From Anabaena lutea FACHB-196 (GTDB lineage Bacteria > Cyanobacteriota > Cyanobacteriia > Cyanobacteriales > Nostocaceae): a stretch of DNA of 64,000 nucleotides. The DNA is taken from positions 1-64,000 of the forward strand of contig NZ_JACJST010000012.1 in assembly GCF_014698305.1 (NCBI RefSeq), read 5' to 3'. Both the position numbers and the translations under genes were made by a program. Positions 53,795 through 63,774 of the stretch are shown piece after piece. Below the pieces are notes generated by a model that saw only the letters and a list, made by a program, of their open reading frames with translations, made no database searches and had not been told where the DNA came from. How positions within the stretch are numbered: position 1 is the first letter of the stretch; the number at the start of each line of letters is the position of its first letter.

Positions 53795-54196
53795 CTAAGG
53801 TAAAAACCGATCTAAAGCAGCTTTGAGTTGTTCAATTTCTACATCAATATTGCCTTCTTGGGCGGCTCTAGCAATACATTCGGTTAAATGTTCATCCAAA
53901 ACTATGCGTGCTACTTTATCTATTGCGCCTCTGACAGCGGCAATTTGCAATAATACATCAGGACAAGGGCTATTTTGCTGCACCATTGTTTTAATACCGC
54001 GAACGTGTCCTTCTATACGCGAGAGCCGATTGACAATTCGCCGCAATGACTCTTCACTATGAACGTGAGGATGAACAGAATCTACCTGTCCAGGAGTATG
54101 ATCTGTGTGTTCGTGGTTGTGATCTTCATCGTGTGTGTGTTCTGGTGGTGGGGATGTTGTCAAGGATTCATGAGTTAATTGGTTGAAAGTATTCAT
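53795..54196 (-). CDS. CsoR/RcnR-family metal-sensing repressor with His-rich N-terminus
   Basis: This 133-aa protein has the DUF156 helical core from about residue 48 (LRRIVNRLSRIEGHVRGIKT). The metal-site residues Cys78 (SPCPD), His103 and Cys107 (DEHLTEC) fit the C-H-C pattern shared by CsoR and the nickel sensor InrS. Residues 20-47 are rich in His and Asp (HTHDEDHNHEHTDH), which suggests Ni, Co or Zn handling. No efflux gene is adjacent in the window. The metal specificity cannot be settled by eye. Confidence 0.88.
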   Translation of the reverse strand: MNTFNQLTHESLTTSPPPEHTHDEDHNHEHTDHTPGQVDSVHPHVHSEESLRRIVNRLSRIEGHVRGIKTMVQQNSPCPDVLLQIAAVRGAIDKVARIVLDEHLTECIARAAQEGNIDVEIEQLKAALDRFLP

Positions 54197-54471
54197 GGGA
54201 TATGAAGGTTTTGGTATTAATTAAGATCCTAACCTAGAGAGATTGTGGATTGGCGGAAAAACCGAACTAAGAAGGGCAAATTTCCATAATAGCTTGGTTA
54301 CTCTATGTTCTATTAACTTGATTACAGATCCCTTTCTCCATCTCCCCAATCAGATGACGCAGCCAGGTAAAAACTTCAATAAGCGAAGATTTTGATCCAA
54401 GCTGTAAAAATAAGTGTATGTAGCTTTGTCACAAAACTGCAAAAATTAGGCTTCTAAATCAAATTGTAATT

Positions 54472-55662
54472 ATGCAAATTTCCAAATCACTCCGGTATAT
54501 TCGCCAATTGAGTTCCTATGTTGTCGCAATTTTTTTAGGAGTTCTGCTGACGGTTACTTCCCTACAAGTCTTACCATCTGTAGCGGAACCTGCTCCTGCT
54601 GTAGTTGCTCAAAAGTCTTCTCCTGGGATTGCTGCTATTGGTAGCAGTAGTTTTGTCACAGCAGCAGTAAATCGTGTGGGTTCGGCTGTGGTCAGGATTG
54701 ATACAGAAAAAACTATTACCCGCCGTGTTGATCCTTTGATGGAAGACCCGTTTTTTCGGCGGTTTTTTGGTGAGAGTTATTCTCAACAGTTACCGACTGA
54801 GCAATTACGCGGTCTAGGTTCTGGTTTTATTCTAGACAAAAGTGGGATAATTCTCACCAATGCTCACGTAGTTGATCAAGCTGATAAAGTGACGGTTCGT
54901 CTTAAAGATGGTCGCACTTTTGAAGGTAAAGTTCAAGGCATTGATGAAGTTACGGACTTAGCGGTAGTCAAGATTAATGCTGGAAATGATTTACCTGTTG
55001 CACCTTTGGGTTCTTCCGATAATGTTCAAGTGGGAGATTGGGCGATCGCAGTTGGGAATCCTTTAGGATTTGATAATACAGTCACTTTGGGCATTGTCAG
55101 CACTCTCAAACGTTCCAGCGCTCAAGTCGGGATTAATGATAAACGCTTAGATTTCATTCAAACCGACGCTGCAATTAACCCTGGTAACTCTGGGGGGCCG
55201 TTGTTAAATGGTCAAGGTGAAGTGATTGGGATTAATACCGCAATTCGTGCAGATGCGATGGGGATTGGGTTTGCGATTCCTATAGATAAGGCTAAAGCGA
55301 TCGCATCTCAATTGCAACGGGATGGTAAAGTTGTTCACCCTTATTTAGGTGTACAAATGGTGACATTAACACCGGAATTAGCAAAACAAAATAACCGTGA
55401 TCCCAACTCTATGTTTGCGATTCCTGAAGTCAAAGGTGTATTGGTAATGCGGGTTGTACCCAACTCCCCAGCTGCAACTGCGGGTATCCGTCGCGGAGAT
55501 GTTATTGTCCAAATTGATAATCAATCAATTACCAATGCAGAACAGTTGCAAGGTGTGGTGGAAGATAGTCAATTGGGTCAGATTTTGCAGGTAAAAATAC
55601 AACGAGGAAATCAAACACAACAGCTTTCAGTTCGTACCGCTGAGTTGAAAGACCTTTCTTAG
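54472..55662 (+). CDS. HtrA/Deg-family serine protease
   Basis: This 396-aa protease has an N-terminal signal anchor (residues 12-38). A trypsin-like domain carries the triad His132 (TNAHVV), Asp162 (TDLAVV) and Ser240 (GNSGGP). One PDZ domain lies at about 290-390 (GVLVMRVVPNSPAATAGIRR, GDVIVQID). It matches the cyanobacterial HhoA/HhoB/HtrA group, which degrades or refolds damaged proteins in the periplasm or lumen. Which of the three paralogues it is cannot be decided here. Confidence 0.93.
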   Translation: MQISKSLRYIRQLSSYVVAIFLGVLLTVTSLQVLPSVAEPAPAVVAQKSSPGIAAIGSSSFVTAAVNRVGSAVVRIDTEKTITRRVDPLMEDPFFRRFFGESYSQQLPTEQLRGLGSGFILDKSGIILTNAHVVDQADKVTVRLKDGRTFEGKVQGIDEVTDLAVVKINAGNDLPVAPLGSSDNVQVGDWAIAVGNPLGFDNTVTLGIVSTLKRSSAQVGINDKRLDFIQTDAAINPGNSGGPLLNGQGEVIGINTAIRADAMGIGFAIPIDKAKAIASQLQRDGKVVHPYLGVQMVTLTPELAKQNNRDPNSMFAIPEVKGVLVMRVVPNSPAATAGIRRGDVIVQIDNQSITNAEQLQGVVEDSQLGQILQVKIQRGNQTQQLSVRTAELKDLS

Positions 55663-55663
55663 T

Positions 55664-55756
55664 TAGGACTTACGCAAGATGTGACTGAAAACTTATTCCT
55701 GTGTAGCGGTAATTCATGAATTACCGCTACATTGGTTCTGTTTGGCGTAAGTCCTA
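55664..55756. mobile_element. MITE-like element, family C, short copy with 30-bp perfect palindrome
   Basis: TAGGACTTACGC and GCGTAAGTCCTA are perfect 12-bp terminal inverted repeats, 93 bp end to end. In the centre, 55702-55731 is a perfect 30-bp palindrome with core TAATTCATGAATTA. The element starts 2 bp after the HtrA stop codon and may act as its terminator. Confidence 0.85.
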
Positions 55757-55869
55757 TTAATTATTGTTGATAGGGGTATGTTTCGGTGTACCCCTTAGAG
55801 GATGTCTTCCATAAAAATACTCTAAATATTGTTATTATTCTATTTCTATACCATTAAGGAAATTGAATA

Positions 55870-57969
55870 ATGTTAAAAATATTTGCAGACAGAGGTGGCA
55901 CATTTACAGATATTGTTGCTATTACGAATAGTCAAACAATCATAGACCGACTTGCAAAACATCCAGAACGTTTTTTAATTGTTTCTCTGCCTAATCAAGA
56001 ATGGGTAATAGTCTATAAAATCTTGTTAGAAAATCCCGAACCATATGAAGATGCAGCGATTCAAGGCATTCGGGATATTATCGGCATTTCCAACAAAGAA
56101 CCCATTCCTAATGAAGCAATAGAAGTAGTAAAAATGGGGACAACAGTAGCAACGAATGCGCTGTTAGAAAGAAAAGGCGATCGTGTAGTTCTTGCTATTA
56201 CTAAAGGCTTTAAAGATGCCTTGAGAATTGGTTATCAAAATCGTCCAAATATCTTTGCCAGGCAGATAATTTTACCCACCATGCTTTATGAACAGGTAAT
56301 TGAAGTAGAGGAACGCTATGATGCTCACGGACATGAATTAATAGCCGTCAATATTGAACAAACTAAAAATGATTTACAAGCGGCTTATGACACAGGAGTT
56401 CGTAGTTGTGCCATTGTTTTCATGCACAGCGACCGTTATCCGAACCACGAACAACAAGTAGCACAAATAGCCCAAAAAATCGGTTTTACACAAATCTCCG
56501 TATCTCATCAAGTTAGCCCTTTAATGAAATTAGTCAGCCGAGGAGATACAACCGTAGTAGATGCTTATTTAACTCCGATTTTACGGCGCTATGTAAACCA
56601 AGTAGCTAGTCAGTTACCCAACGTGAGATTAATGTTTATGAAATCTGATGGAGGGTTAACCGACGCACAAAAATTTCAAGGAAAAGATAGTATTTTAAGT
56701 GGTCCAGCAGGCGGTATTGTTGGTGCAGTTCAAACTAGTAAAAGAGCAGGTTTTGAGTTAATAATTACCTTTGATATGGGCGGAACAAGTACAGATGTTG
56801 CCCACTTTAAAGGAGAATATGAACGCCAATTAGATTCCGAAATTGCTGGTGCAAGAATGCGAGTTCCTGTATTAGCAATTAATACAATTGCTGCTGGAGG
56901 TGGTTCAATTCTCTTTTTTGATGGTTCTAGTTATCGTGTTGGACCCCAATCTGCTGGTTCCAATCCTGGCCCTGCTTGTTACCGACGTGGGGGACAATTA
57001 ACTGTAACAGATGCTAATGTCATGTTAGGAAAAATTCACCCCCAATATTTTCCTTCTGTTTTTGGAAATACAGGCAATTTACCTTTAGATCAAGATATCG
57101 TCAAAAAGCTATTTATACAATTATCCCAAGATATTACAGCCGTCACAGGTAACAATTCTACACCCGAACAAGTAGCCGCAGGATTTATTGCTATTGCTGT
57201 AGAAAATATGGCAAATGCTATTAAAAAAATCAGTTTACAAAGAGGTTATGATGTCACCGAATATGTACTTTGTTGTTTTGGTGGTGCAGGAGGACAAGTT
57301 GCTTGTTTAATTGCCGATATATTAGGAATGAAAAAAATATTTCTTCATCCTTATGCAGGAGTTCTTTCTGCTTACGGAATGGGTTTAGCTGATGTCCGAG
57401 CAATTAGAGAAGCGGGAGTGGAACAGCCTTTAAATCCATCATTAATCCCGCAATTACAGCATTTAATGCACTCTTTAGAAATTCAAGCTAGAACTACCGT
57501 TAACTCAGATGCAACAAGTAGTAAAGAGGAAATAGTTCAAAAAGTTAATTTAAAATATGACGGAACTAATTCTACATTAAACATTAATTTTGCCGATGAT
57601 GTGATATTAATGCGAAAAGAATTTGAAACCGAACATAAATCTCGTTATGGTTTTATTCAATCAGAGAAAACCTTAATTGTCGAATCAGCATCAGTAGAAA
57701 TAATTCAAAAAATGGATACTCCTGAAGAACCCTTAATTACTCGTAACCGTCCCCAAAATGTAGCACCTAAATCAGTTGAAACAGTGAAAATGTTTACTGC
57801 TAATCAATGGTATGATGCTCCTGTTTATCGACGAGAAGATTTACAACCAGGAGATAAAATTAGTCAACCAGCAATTATTGTCGAAAAAATCAGCACAATT
57901 GTAGTTGAAGCTAACTGGGAAGCAACATTAACTGAACGTAATTATTTAATTTTGCAACGTCTTTTTTAA
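55870..57969 (+). CDS. hydantoinase A / 5-oxoprolinase large subunit
   Basis: This 699-aa protein is the ATP-binding HyuA-like half of 5-oxoprolinase (ATP-dependent opening of 5-oxoproline to glutamate). The N-terminal nucleotide site is DRGGTFTDIVA at residues 6-16, repeated in the actin-like second lobe as FDMGGTSTDVAHF near 305. The AAGGGSILFF then GPQSAGSNPGPACYRRGG stretch is a family hallmark. The partner HyuB gene follows at 58990 on the same strand, with an unrelated Uma2 gene between them. Acetone carboxylase or N-methylhydantoinase are alternatives. Confidence 0.88.
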   Translation: MLKIFADRGGTFTDIVAITNSQTIIDRLAKHPERFLIVSLPNQEWVIVYKILLENPEPYEDAAIQGIRDIIGISNKEPIPNEAIEVVKMGTTVATNALLERKGDRVVLAITKGFKDALRIGYQNRPNIFARQIILPTMLYEQVIEVEERYDAHGHELIAVNIEQTKNDLQAAYDTGVRSCAIVFMHSDRYPNHEQQVAQIAQKIGFTQISVSHQVSPLMKLVSRGDTTVVDAYLTPILRRYVNQVASQLPNVRLMFMKSDGGLTDAQKFQGKDSILSGPAGGIVGAVQTSKRAGFELIITFDMGGTSTDVAHFKGEYERQLDSEIAGARMRVPVLAINTIAAGGGSILFFDGSSYRVGPQSAGSNPGPACYRRGGQLTVTDANVMLGKIHPQYFPSVFGNTGNLPLDQDIVKKLFIQLSQDITAVTGNNSTPEQVAAGFIAIAVENMANAIKKISLQRGYDVTEYVLCCFGGAGGQVACLIADILGMKKIFLHPYAGVLSAYGMGLADVRAIREAGVEQPLNPSLIPQLQHLMHSLEIQARTTVNSDATSSKEEIVQKVNLKYDGTNSTLNINFADDVILMRKEFETEHKSRYGFIQSEKTLIVESASVEIIQKMDTPEEPLITRNRPQNVAPKSVETVKMFTANQWYDAPVYRREDLQPGDKISQPAIIVEKISTIVVEANWEATLTERNYLILQRLF

Positions 57970-57970
57970 T

Positions 57971-58064
57971 TGTAGGTTGGGTTAAGTGACAGCGCAACCC
58001 AACAATATTTCTCTCGAAAATGTTGGGTTATACCTACGGGATACATTCTTCAATCCAACCTACC
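57971..58064. repeat. dispersed inverted-repeat element between hydantoinase A and Uma2
   Basis: It opens TGTAGGTTGGGTTAAG and closes TTCAATCCAACCTACC. The middle contains GCGCAACCCAACA and TGTTGGGTTATACC. It is related to 1395-1530. Confidence 0.65.
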
Positions 58065-58219
58065 ATTTTAGTTATACTCAAAATATAAGATTCAAAATTA
58101 AAATGTACACTATATCTTAAGCAGAGCCAATTAGTTTAGAAATATTCAAAATTTTCTATCAATTCATTAATGACAGTAATTAATGTTAGAATAAAAAAAT
58201 AACTACTTGGTATCATATT

Positions 58220-58921
58220 ATGATTATTACTCAAGAAATAGCATCGGAAGAAAATATCTTTCCAGATGTAATTTTTCCTCCCAGTGATTTATATAGTGAT
58301 GAACCGACCGTGGAAACAGAACTACATCTACGACAAATAATTTTACTTTTCAAATGTTTAGAATGGTTATGGAAAGATAGAACTGATTTTTATGCTGCGG
58401 GAAATTTGAGTATTTATTATAGTCCGCATCAGAAAAAAACAGAAAATTTCCGGGGTCCTGATTTTTTTGTGGTCTTAGGAACTGAAAGAAAAACTCGTAA
58501 AAGTTGGGTAGTTTGGGAAGAAAATGGTAAATATCCTCATGTAATTGTCGAAATTCTTTCACCAACAACAGCTAAGATTGATAGAGAATCAAAAAAAGAA
58601 CTTTATCAAGATACTTTCCGCACACCCGAATATTTTTGGTTTGATCCCTATACATTAGAATTTGCAGGTTTTCAGTTAATAAATGGAAAATATCAACCTG
58701 TAAAAGCAAACGAAAAAGGATGTTTATGGAGTGAACAATTAGGCTTATATTTGGGACTTTATCAAGGTTTATTACGTTATTTCACACCAGAAGGAAATTT
58801 AGTACCTACACCTGAAGAAACCGCAGAAAAAGAAGCTCAAAGAGCAGAACAAGAAGCTCAAAGAGCAGAACGTTTAGCAGCAAAATTGCGGGAATTAAAT
58901 ATTGATCCAGATACCATTTAA
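58220..58921 (+). CDS. Uma2 (DUF820) family putative endonuclease
   Basis: This 233-aa protein of the PD-(D/E)xK-like Uma2 family is very numerous in filamentous cyanobacteria. Likely active-site strands are RGPDFFVVLG near residues 77-86 and VIVEILSPTTAKIDRESKKE near 107-126. The C-terminal tail has a duplicated coiled-coil unit (EKEAQRAEQEAQRAERLAAK). Its function is unsettled; nuclease activity is presumed from the fold. It stands between the two subunit genes of the oxoprolinase, which suggests it was inserted there. Confidence 0.85.
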   Translation: MIITQEIASEENIFPDVIFPPSDLYSDEPTVETELHLRQIILLFKCLEWLWKDRTDFYAAGNLSIYYSPHQKKTENFRGPDFFVVLGTERKTRKSWVVWEENGKYPHVIVEILSPTTAKIDRESKKELYQDTFRTPEYFWFDPYTLEFAGFQLINGKYQPVKANEKGCLWSEQLGLYLGLYQGLLRYFTPEGNLVPTPEETAEKEAQRAEQEAQRAERLAAKLRELNIDPDTI

Positions 58922-58989
58922 CCAAAAATATAGGTTGGTTTTTGCTCCTCAATCTACAGTTTAATTTGAAGTTAATTTATGTAAAAAAG

Positions 58990-60540
58990 ATGTCCACCAT
59001 ATCTCAACCAGATCCAGTCCGTTTAGAAATCTTTAAAAACCTCTTTCAATTTAACGCCGAACAAATGGGGATTGTTCTGCAAAATACCGCAGCATCAGTG
59101 AATATTAAAGAAAGGCTCGATTTCTCTTGTGCTATTTTTGATGCTTCAGGATTATTAGTTGCTAATGCTCCCCATATTCCTGTACATTTAGGCTCAATGA
59201 GCGAAAGTGTCCGCAGCTTAATTAATGATAAAGGTGACACCATAAAAGCAGGTAATGTTTATTTATCTAATAATCCCTATAATGGCGGAACACATCTTCC
59301 TGATGTAACAGCAATTACTCCTGTTTTTGACAGAGAAGAAACACAAATTATTTTCTATGTTGCTTCTCGCGGACATCAATCTGATATCGGTGGAATTACT
59401 CCCGGTTCTATGCCTCCTCACAGTACCACAGTCGAAGAAGAAGGAATTCTTTTTGATAATTTTCTCTTAGTTGAACAGGGAAATTTTCGAGAAACAGAAA
59501 CAAAGCAATTACTCTTAAATCATACATATCCTGCCCGCAACCCTAACCAAAATATAGCTGATTTTAAGGCACAAATTGCAGCGAATGAAAGGGGAGTTCA
59601 AGAACTAAATAGAATGGTTTTGCAATACGGGCTTGAGACAGTTCAAGCTTATATGACATTTGTCCAAGAGAATGCAGAAGAAGCAGTTAGAAAAGCAATA
59701 GATGTTCTCAAAGATGGCGCATTTATTTATGAAATGGATAATCATGCCCAAATTCAAGTAAAAGTCACTATTAACAAAACAAATCGAAGTGCTATCATTG
59801 ATTTTACTGGTACATCTTGGCAACTAAATAGTAATTTTAATGCTCCCAAAGCCGTAACTCAAGCCGCAGTTTTATATGTTTTTCGTACTCTAGTTGATGA
59901 TAATATTCCTCTCAATGCTGGATGTCTTAAACCTTTAGAAATTATTATTCCTGAAGGCTGTATGTTAAACCCAATTTATCCCGCAGCAGTAGTAGCTGGT
60001 AATGTAGAGACTTCGCAAACTATTGTTGATGCTTTATATGGTGCTTTGGGTGTGATGGCTGCTTCTCAAGGAACGATGAATAATTTTACTTTTGGAAATG
60101 AGCAATATCAATATTATGAAACTATTTGCGGTGGTTCTGGGGCGGGGATTAATTTTGATGGTACTGATGGAGTTCATACACATATGACTAACTCCCGTTT
60201 GACTGATCCTGAAGTTTTAGAAACCCGTTATCCTGTACAAATAGAAAGTTTTTGTCTGCGTGCTGATAGTGGTGGTAAAGGAGAATATTCAGGGGGGAAT
60301 GGGGTAATTCGTAGGATTAAATTTCTAGAACCGATGACAGCTAATATTCTTTCTAACCATCGTTTAATTTCTCCCTTTGGGTTAAATGGTGGGGAAGGGG
60401 GAAAAGTAGGAAGGAATTGGATAAAACGTCAAAATGGAACTGAAGAGTATTTAGATAGTACGGCTACAGTGGAGATGCAACCTGGGGATGTTTTTGTGAT
60501 AGAAACTCCTGGAGGTGGAGGATTTGGTAAGTCTTTATGA
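58990..60540 (+). CDS. hydantoinase B / 5-oxoprolinase small subunit
   Basis: This 516-aa protein is the HyuB-like half of the oxoprolinase. The family segments are SVNIKERLDFSCAIFDASGL, ANAPHIPVHLGSMSESVR, NNPYNGGTHLPDVTAITPVF, GHQSDIGGITPGSMPP, and late in the protein ETICGGSGAG and DSGGKGEYSGGNGV. All of these are diagnostic. I chose ATG at 58990 (MSTISQPDPVR); the longer frame from 58942 adds a non-conserved leader. It partners the protein at 55870-57969. Confidence 0.9.
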   Translation: MSTISQPDPVRLEIFKNLFQFNAEQMGIVLQNTAASVNIKERLDFSCAIFDASGLLVANAPHIPVHLGSMSESVRSLINDKGDTIKAGNVYLSNNPYNGGTHLPDVTAITPVFDREETQIIFYVASRGHQSDIGGITPGSMPPHSTTVEEEGILFDNFLLVEQGNFRETETKQLLLNHTYPARNPNQNIADFKAQIAANERGVQELNRMVLQYGLETVQAYMTFVQENAEEAVRKAIDVLKDGAFIYEMDNHAQIQVKVTINKTNRSAIIDFTGTSWQLNSNFNAPKAVTQAAVLYVFRTLVDDNIPLNAGCLKPLEIIIPEGCMLNPIYPAAVVAGNVETSQTIVDALYGALGVMAASQGTMNNFTFGNEQYQYYETICGGSGAGINFDGTDGVHTHMTNSRLTDPEVLETRYPVQIESFCLRADSGGKGEYSGGNGVIRRIKFLEPMTANILSNHRLISPFGLNGGEGGKVGRNWIKRQNGTEEYLDSTATVEMQPGDVFVIETPGGGGFGKSL

Positions 60541-60565
60541 ATGTAAGCAAAGCCAAATATAAACC

Positions 60566-61084
60566 TTACCTTTTCCCTAACTTCCAATTTTCACCACCGG
60601 GTAACTGAGTTAAATAATCATCAATCACTCCTGCTAGTTCTTTAATTGAGTAATCATAAGTCAACTTCAAGATAAATTTTGCTTGATGAATTATCTGTTC
60701 TTTATCTACTATTTCGGCAAGTTGAAAAGGGCTATAAACACCATTCAAAACTTCCACGCTTGCATCTCGAATAGCTATATCTATTTCATGTTCAAGATAA
60801 TCATTCCATTCATCTAAATTAATGTAATATGATTTCTTATTTTCTTTAAGATTAACATCTTGAATTTCTAAAACGGCATTTCTAATAGATGCAGCCCAAG
60901 AATTTGTTAACCGCTTCTCTATTTTATTTTTAATTAAATGTATCAGCAGTACTTTTAGAAAAGACTTAATTTGCCGTAAAATTGCCTTTTTACTCATCCC
61001 CTCTAATTCATCTACAATAGCTAAAGCATCTGCATAACGCTGTTCTAAAATGCTATTTCTGAGGTCTATTAATTCCTGTGTCAT
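60566..61084 (-). CDS. DUF29-family protein
   Basis: This 172-aa helical protein has LYxxRYADALAIVDELEGMS, then IKSFLKVLLIHLIKNKIE and LTNSWAASIRNAVLEI, the DUF29 plan. The family is abundant in filamentous cyanobacteria and has no known function. The fragment at 13526-13801 is a truncated relative. It ends 25 bp from the convergent HyuB gene and lies 115 bp downstream of the OmpA-like gene on the same strand, so it could be a last gene of that operon. Confidence 0.75.
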   Translation of the reverse strand: MTQELIDLRNSILEQRYADALAIVDELEGMSKKAILRQIKSFLKVLLIHLIKNKIEKRLTNSWAASIRNAVLEIQDVNLKENKKSYYINLDEWNDYLEHEIDIAIRDASVEVLNGVYSPFQLAEIVDKEQIIHQAKFILKLTYDYSIKELAGVIDDYLTQLPGGENWKLGKR

Positions 61085-61199
61085 TGCTGTATTAACCTCA
61101 AATTAATTCAACCATATTTAAGTATAGCAGAATTTCAGAAGCTAGGAGTTAGTTAGGGTTTAAGATTGCTAAATATCTACAGTATATTAATGTTATTTT

Positions 61200-61934
61200 T
61201 TACCTAACTTCTCGCACTTCTCCCAAGCGAGTAAAGCGAATTTCAATTCGTCTCCTGGTTACATCCTCTTTACGCGCTATCCCTGCAAATTGTCCATTTG
61301 GTAATATTAACTGTGCCGCAGAATAAGCACGAAATGATAATCCAGATAGTTTACCTTCTTTTTTTTGGGTATCTCGCAGTACCTTAACTACTGACAAAGC
61401 CCGCATCAGTCCTAAATCAGCATTAGAACCTGCTTGTAGTTTACCTACGGGTAAGTTACCACTAACTATATTTTCTAAATTCAAATCTAAATTACTTGTT
61501 AGATTACCATTAGGTTGTCCGTCAGTATGTCCAATTATTTCGACAACATTGATACCATATTGTTTAGTCCTATTTTCTATTTCCGGTACTATTTGTCTCA
61601 ATATATAATTTGACATCTTCAGAGGAATTTCTGCGCTACCAGAAGCAAATCTATAATCACCTTCATCCTTTATGATGATGATTGGTGGTGTATCTGTTAA
61701 TTGTTTTTGTGGTTTTATTTGGGCTTTTAAATATTTTATTTGCTGCTCTAATTGTTTGACTTTTACAGCTAAATTAACTGAGTTTTGAGGAGGTTTCTTA
61801 GTGAGTTGTGATATAATAATAGTCAGAAATAAAAATAAGACTAATATCATAAACGCATTAGACATCAAATCAGTAAATGCTGGCCAAACGTTTAAATCTT
61901 CGTTATATTCAGTATATCGTGAACGACGAGCCAT
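61200..61934 (-). CDS. MotB/ZorB-like OmpA-domain protein
   Basis: This 244-aa inner-membrane protein has a short cytoplasmic N-terminus and one membrane segment at about residues 19-42. Asp22 sits at the entrance of that segment (WPAFTDLMSNAFMILVLFLF), the position of the proton-carrying Asp in MotB-like stators. A coiled coil follows (about 52-72), then an OmpA-like peptidoglycan-binding domain with FASGSAEI, IGHTDGQPNG and RRRIEIRF. The MotA-like gene lies 72 bp upstream. The pair resembles ZorB/ZorA but could be another ion-driven envelope motor. Confidence 0.82.
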   Translation of the reverse strand: MARRSRYTEYNEDLNVWPAFTDLMSNAFMILVLFLFLTIIISQLTKKPPQNSVNLAVKVKQLEQQIKYLKAQIKPQKQLTDTPPIIIIKDEGDYRFASGSAEIPLKMSNYILRQIVPEIENRTKQYGINVVEIIGHTDGQPNGNLTSNLDLNLENIVSGNLPVGKLQAGSNADLGLMRALSVVKVLRDTQKKEGKLSGLSFRAYSAAQLILPNGQFAGIARKEDVTRRRIEIRFTRLGEVREVR

Positions 61935-62006
61935 AACTTAATTTATTGAAATTACATTAATTAACATTACAAACAAATGTGATTGAGAAATTTGCTCAGT
62001 TTGCAT

Positions 62007-63701
62007 CTATGATTCTGGCGTTTCCATTACTTCTCTGAGTTGGTTAATGGAATTTTTCGTATCATCCAAATGTTTATTACATTCTTGAATATTTTTGATG
62101 ATCATCTCTAAACCTTTTGTATTTATATCCGTTTGCTTGTTGATACCTTGAATAATAATATTGCTAACGTTTTTATATTCTGAAGTTAATTCAATATTGT
62201 TATTTTGTAATAAGCTCATTAAATCTAATTTAATCGTGTCAAATTTAATGATAAATTGATTAGCGTATCCTTCAATATTGCTGATAACCGTCTGAAATTT
62301 TTGAGTATTATGATCAATTTTTTGGGAAAAATTAGAAATGAAGCGATCGCCTAAATTATCCAATCCTAAATTCATTTGTTCTGTGTTGTATTTAACAAGT
62401 TCTGAATTGTATTTAACAAACTCTAGTAATTGATTCAGCGAAACTCCTACATTATTTAAACTATCAGCTTTATCACTAACTTTTATTTCTAACTGATCAA
62501 GTTTATTAATAGCTTCAGAAAAACTATTAGCACCTTGTTGGAGTTGAGGAATAATTTCACTGAGAGATTCTTGATTATTTTGATGCAAATCTAATACTTG
62601 AATTGAACTTTGATTAATACTCTTTATATCATTTGCTAAACTAATTAAAGCATAACTACAATTTTGAATTTCAACTAACGCATTTTGAATTAATTGCGTT
62701 GTAGATGCTAAACTTGCTGCTGATTCGGAAAATTTTTGCTGTGTATTACTCAAATCTACTGTAGCTAATGATAATTTTAAAGGAAAATCACTTTTATTAA
62801 AAGTTTCAGCAGACTCTTTAAATATTTTAGATGTTGAATTTAATTCTGACATGGAATTTTCAAAATCATCAGCAGCACGAGCTATAGTTCCAGCAGCTTC
62901 AGCAAATCTTTCATAAACTTGTCTAGCTAAATCTGTAGTTTCTTTATTTCCCTCAGCAATTTGTTGTGCTACCTTACCCATAGATTTTTCTACTGCTTCT
63001 CGCACTGTTTCGCCAAAATTTGTTAAAAATTCATCCTGCTGGGATACCATTCTATTCACTATTTTATCTAAACGGGTATCACCCTGCACTTGAGGAAGAT
63101 AAATATTATCTAGATAATCTTCTAAAGAACTAATTAATTGATATTTTGCAAAACTAGTATTCCAGAAACCATAGAATATTGTTAATATAAAACTAAAACC
63201 AATTCCTATTAAACTTGTATTAAAAGCAATACTCATCCCTTCTAGAGGTTTTTTTAATTCAGTAACTAAATTACTAACATCATTAGCATTAGTTTGATTA
63301 ATAGTTTCACTCAGGGTAAATAAATTAATGGTGATACCGTAAAAAGTACCCATTAAACCAAAAGCTAGGAGTAAATTTGGCACAATTCGACATAAATAAT
63401 CTATTTTTTCACAGGTAAAATTCAAGCCTTTGATTTTTTCCTGACTATAAACTTGATCAATTAATGCTCCTGTATTTACCTGTTCTAATTGTTTAGAAGC
63501 TTGCTCAAATCTATCCTTCAATGTTTGGACAATTTTTGGTTGTTCTACCCTTACTCCTGACTTGATTAATCTTTGAACTTTATTAGTTAAAACTATCAAA
63601 TGCCTGTAAAGAGATATGCGAAGAATAATAGTAACTATAAATATAACCAAAACAACAGCAAAAAAAATTCTAACAATTAAGTAAGATGGTATTGGTGGCA
63701 T
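62007..63701 (-). CDS. MotA/ZorA-like membrane protein with long coiled-coil tail
   Basis: This 564-aa protein has a first membrane segment at about residues 8-27. Two MotA/TolQ-like segments lie at about 103-125 (IVPNLLLAFGLMGTFYGITI) and 155-180 (GMSIAFNTSLIGIGFSFILT), with the usual small-residue pattern. From about 190 to the end it is a long helical, coiled-coil tail of some 370 residues. A long cytoplasmic tail on a MotA-like channel is the mark of ZorA; plain TolQ or ExbB are far shorter. It is followed by the OmpA-like gene on the same strand. Confidence 0.82.
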   Translation of the reverse strand: MPPIPSYLIVRIFFAVVLVIFIVTIILRISLYRHLIVLTNKVQRLIKSGVRVEQPKIVQTLKDRFEQASKQLEQVNTGALIDQVYSQEKIKGLNFTCEKIDYLCRIVPNLLLAFGLMGTFYGITINLFTLSETINQTNANDVSNLVTELKKPLEGMSIAFNTSLIGIGFSFILTIFYGFWNTSFAKYQLISSLEDYLDNIYLPQVQGDTRLDKIVNRMVSQQDEFLTNFGETVREAVEKSMGKVAQQIAEGNKETTDLARQVYERFAEAAGTIARAADDFENSMSELNSTSKIFKESAETFNKSDFPLKLSLATVDLSNTQQKFSESAASLASTTQLIQNALVEIQNCSYALISLANDIKSINQSSIQVLDLHQNNQESLSEIIPQLQQGANSFSEAINKLDQLEIKVSDKADSLNNVGVSLNQLLEFVKYNSELVKYNTEQMNLGLDNLGDRFISNFSQKIDHNTQKFQTVISNIEGYANQFIIKFDTIKLDLMSLLQNNNIELTSEYKNVSNIIIQGINKQTDINTKGLEMIIKNIQECNKHLDDTKNSINQLREVMETPES

Positions 63702-63774
63702 AAAAATTACCTTGGGTAGTGCAGAAAAATTGTTAAAAGTGGGTAGATGTGAACTACCCAGAAAAAAGGCTATA

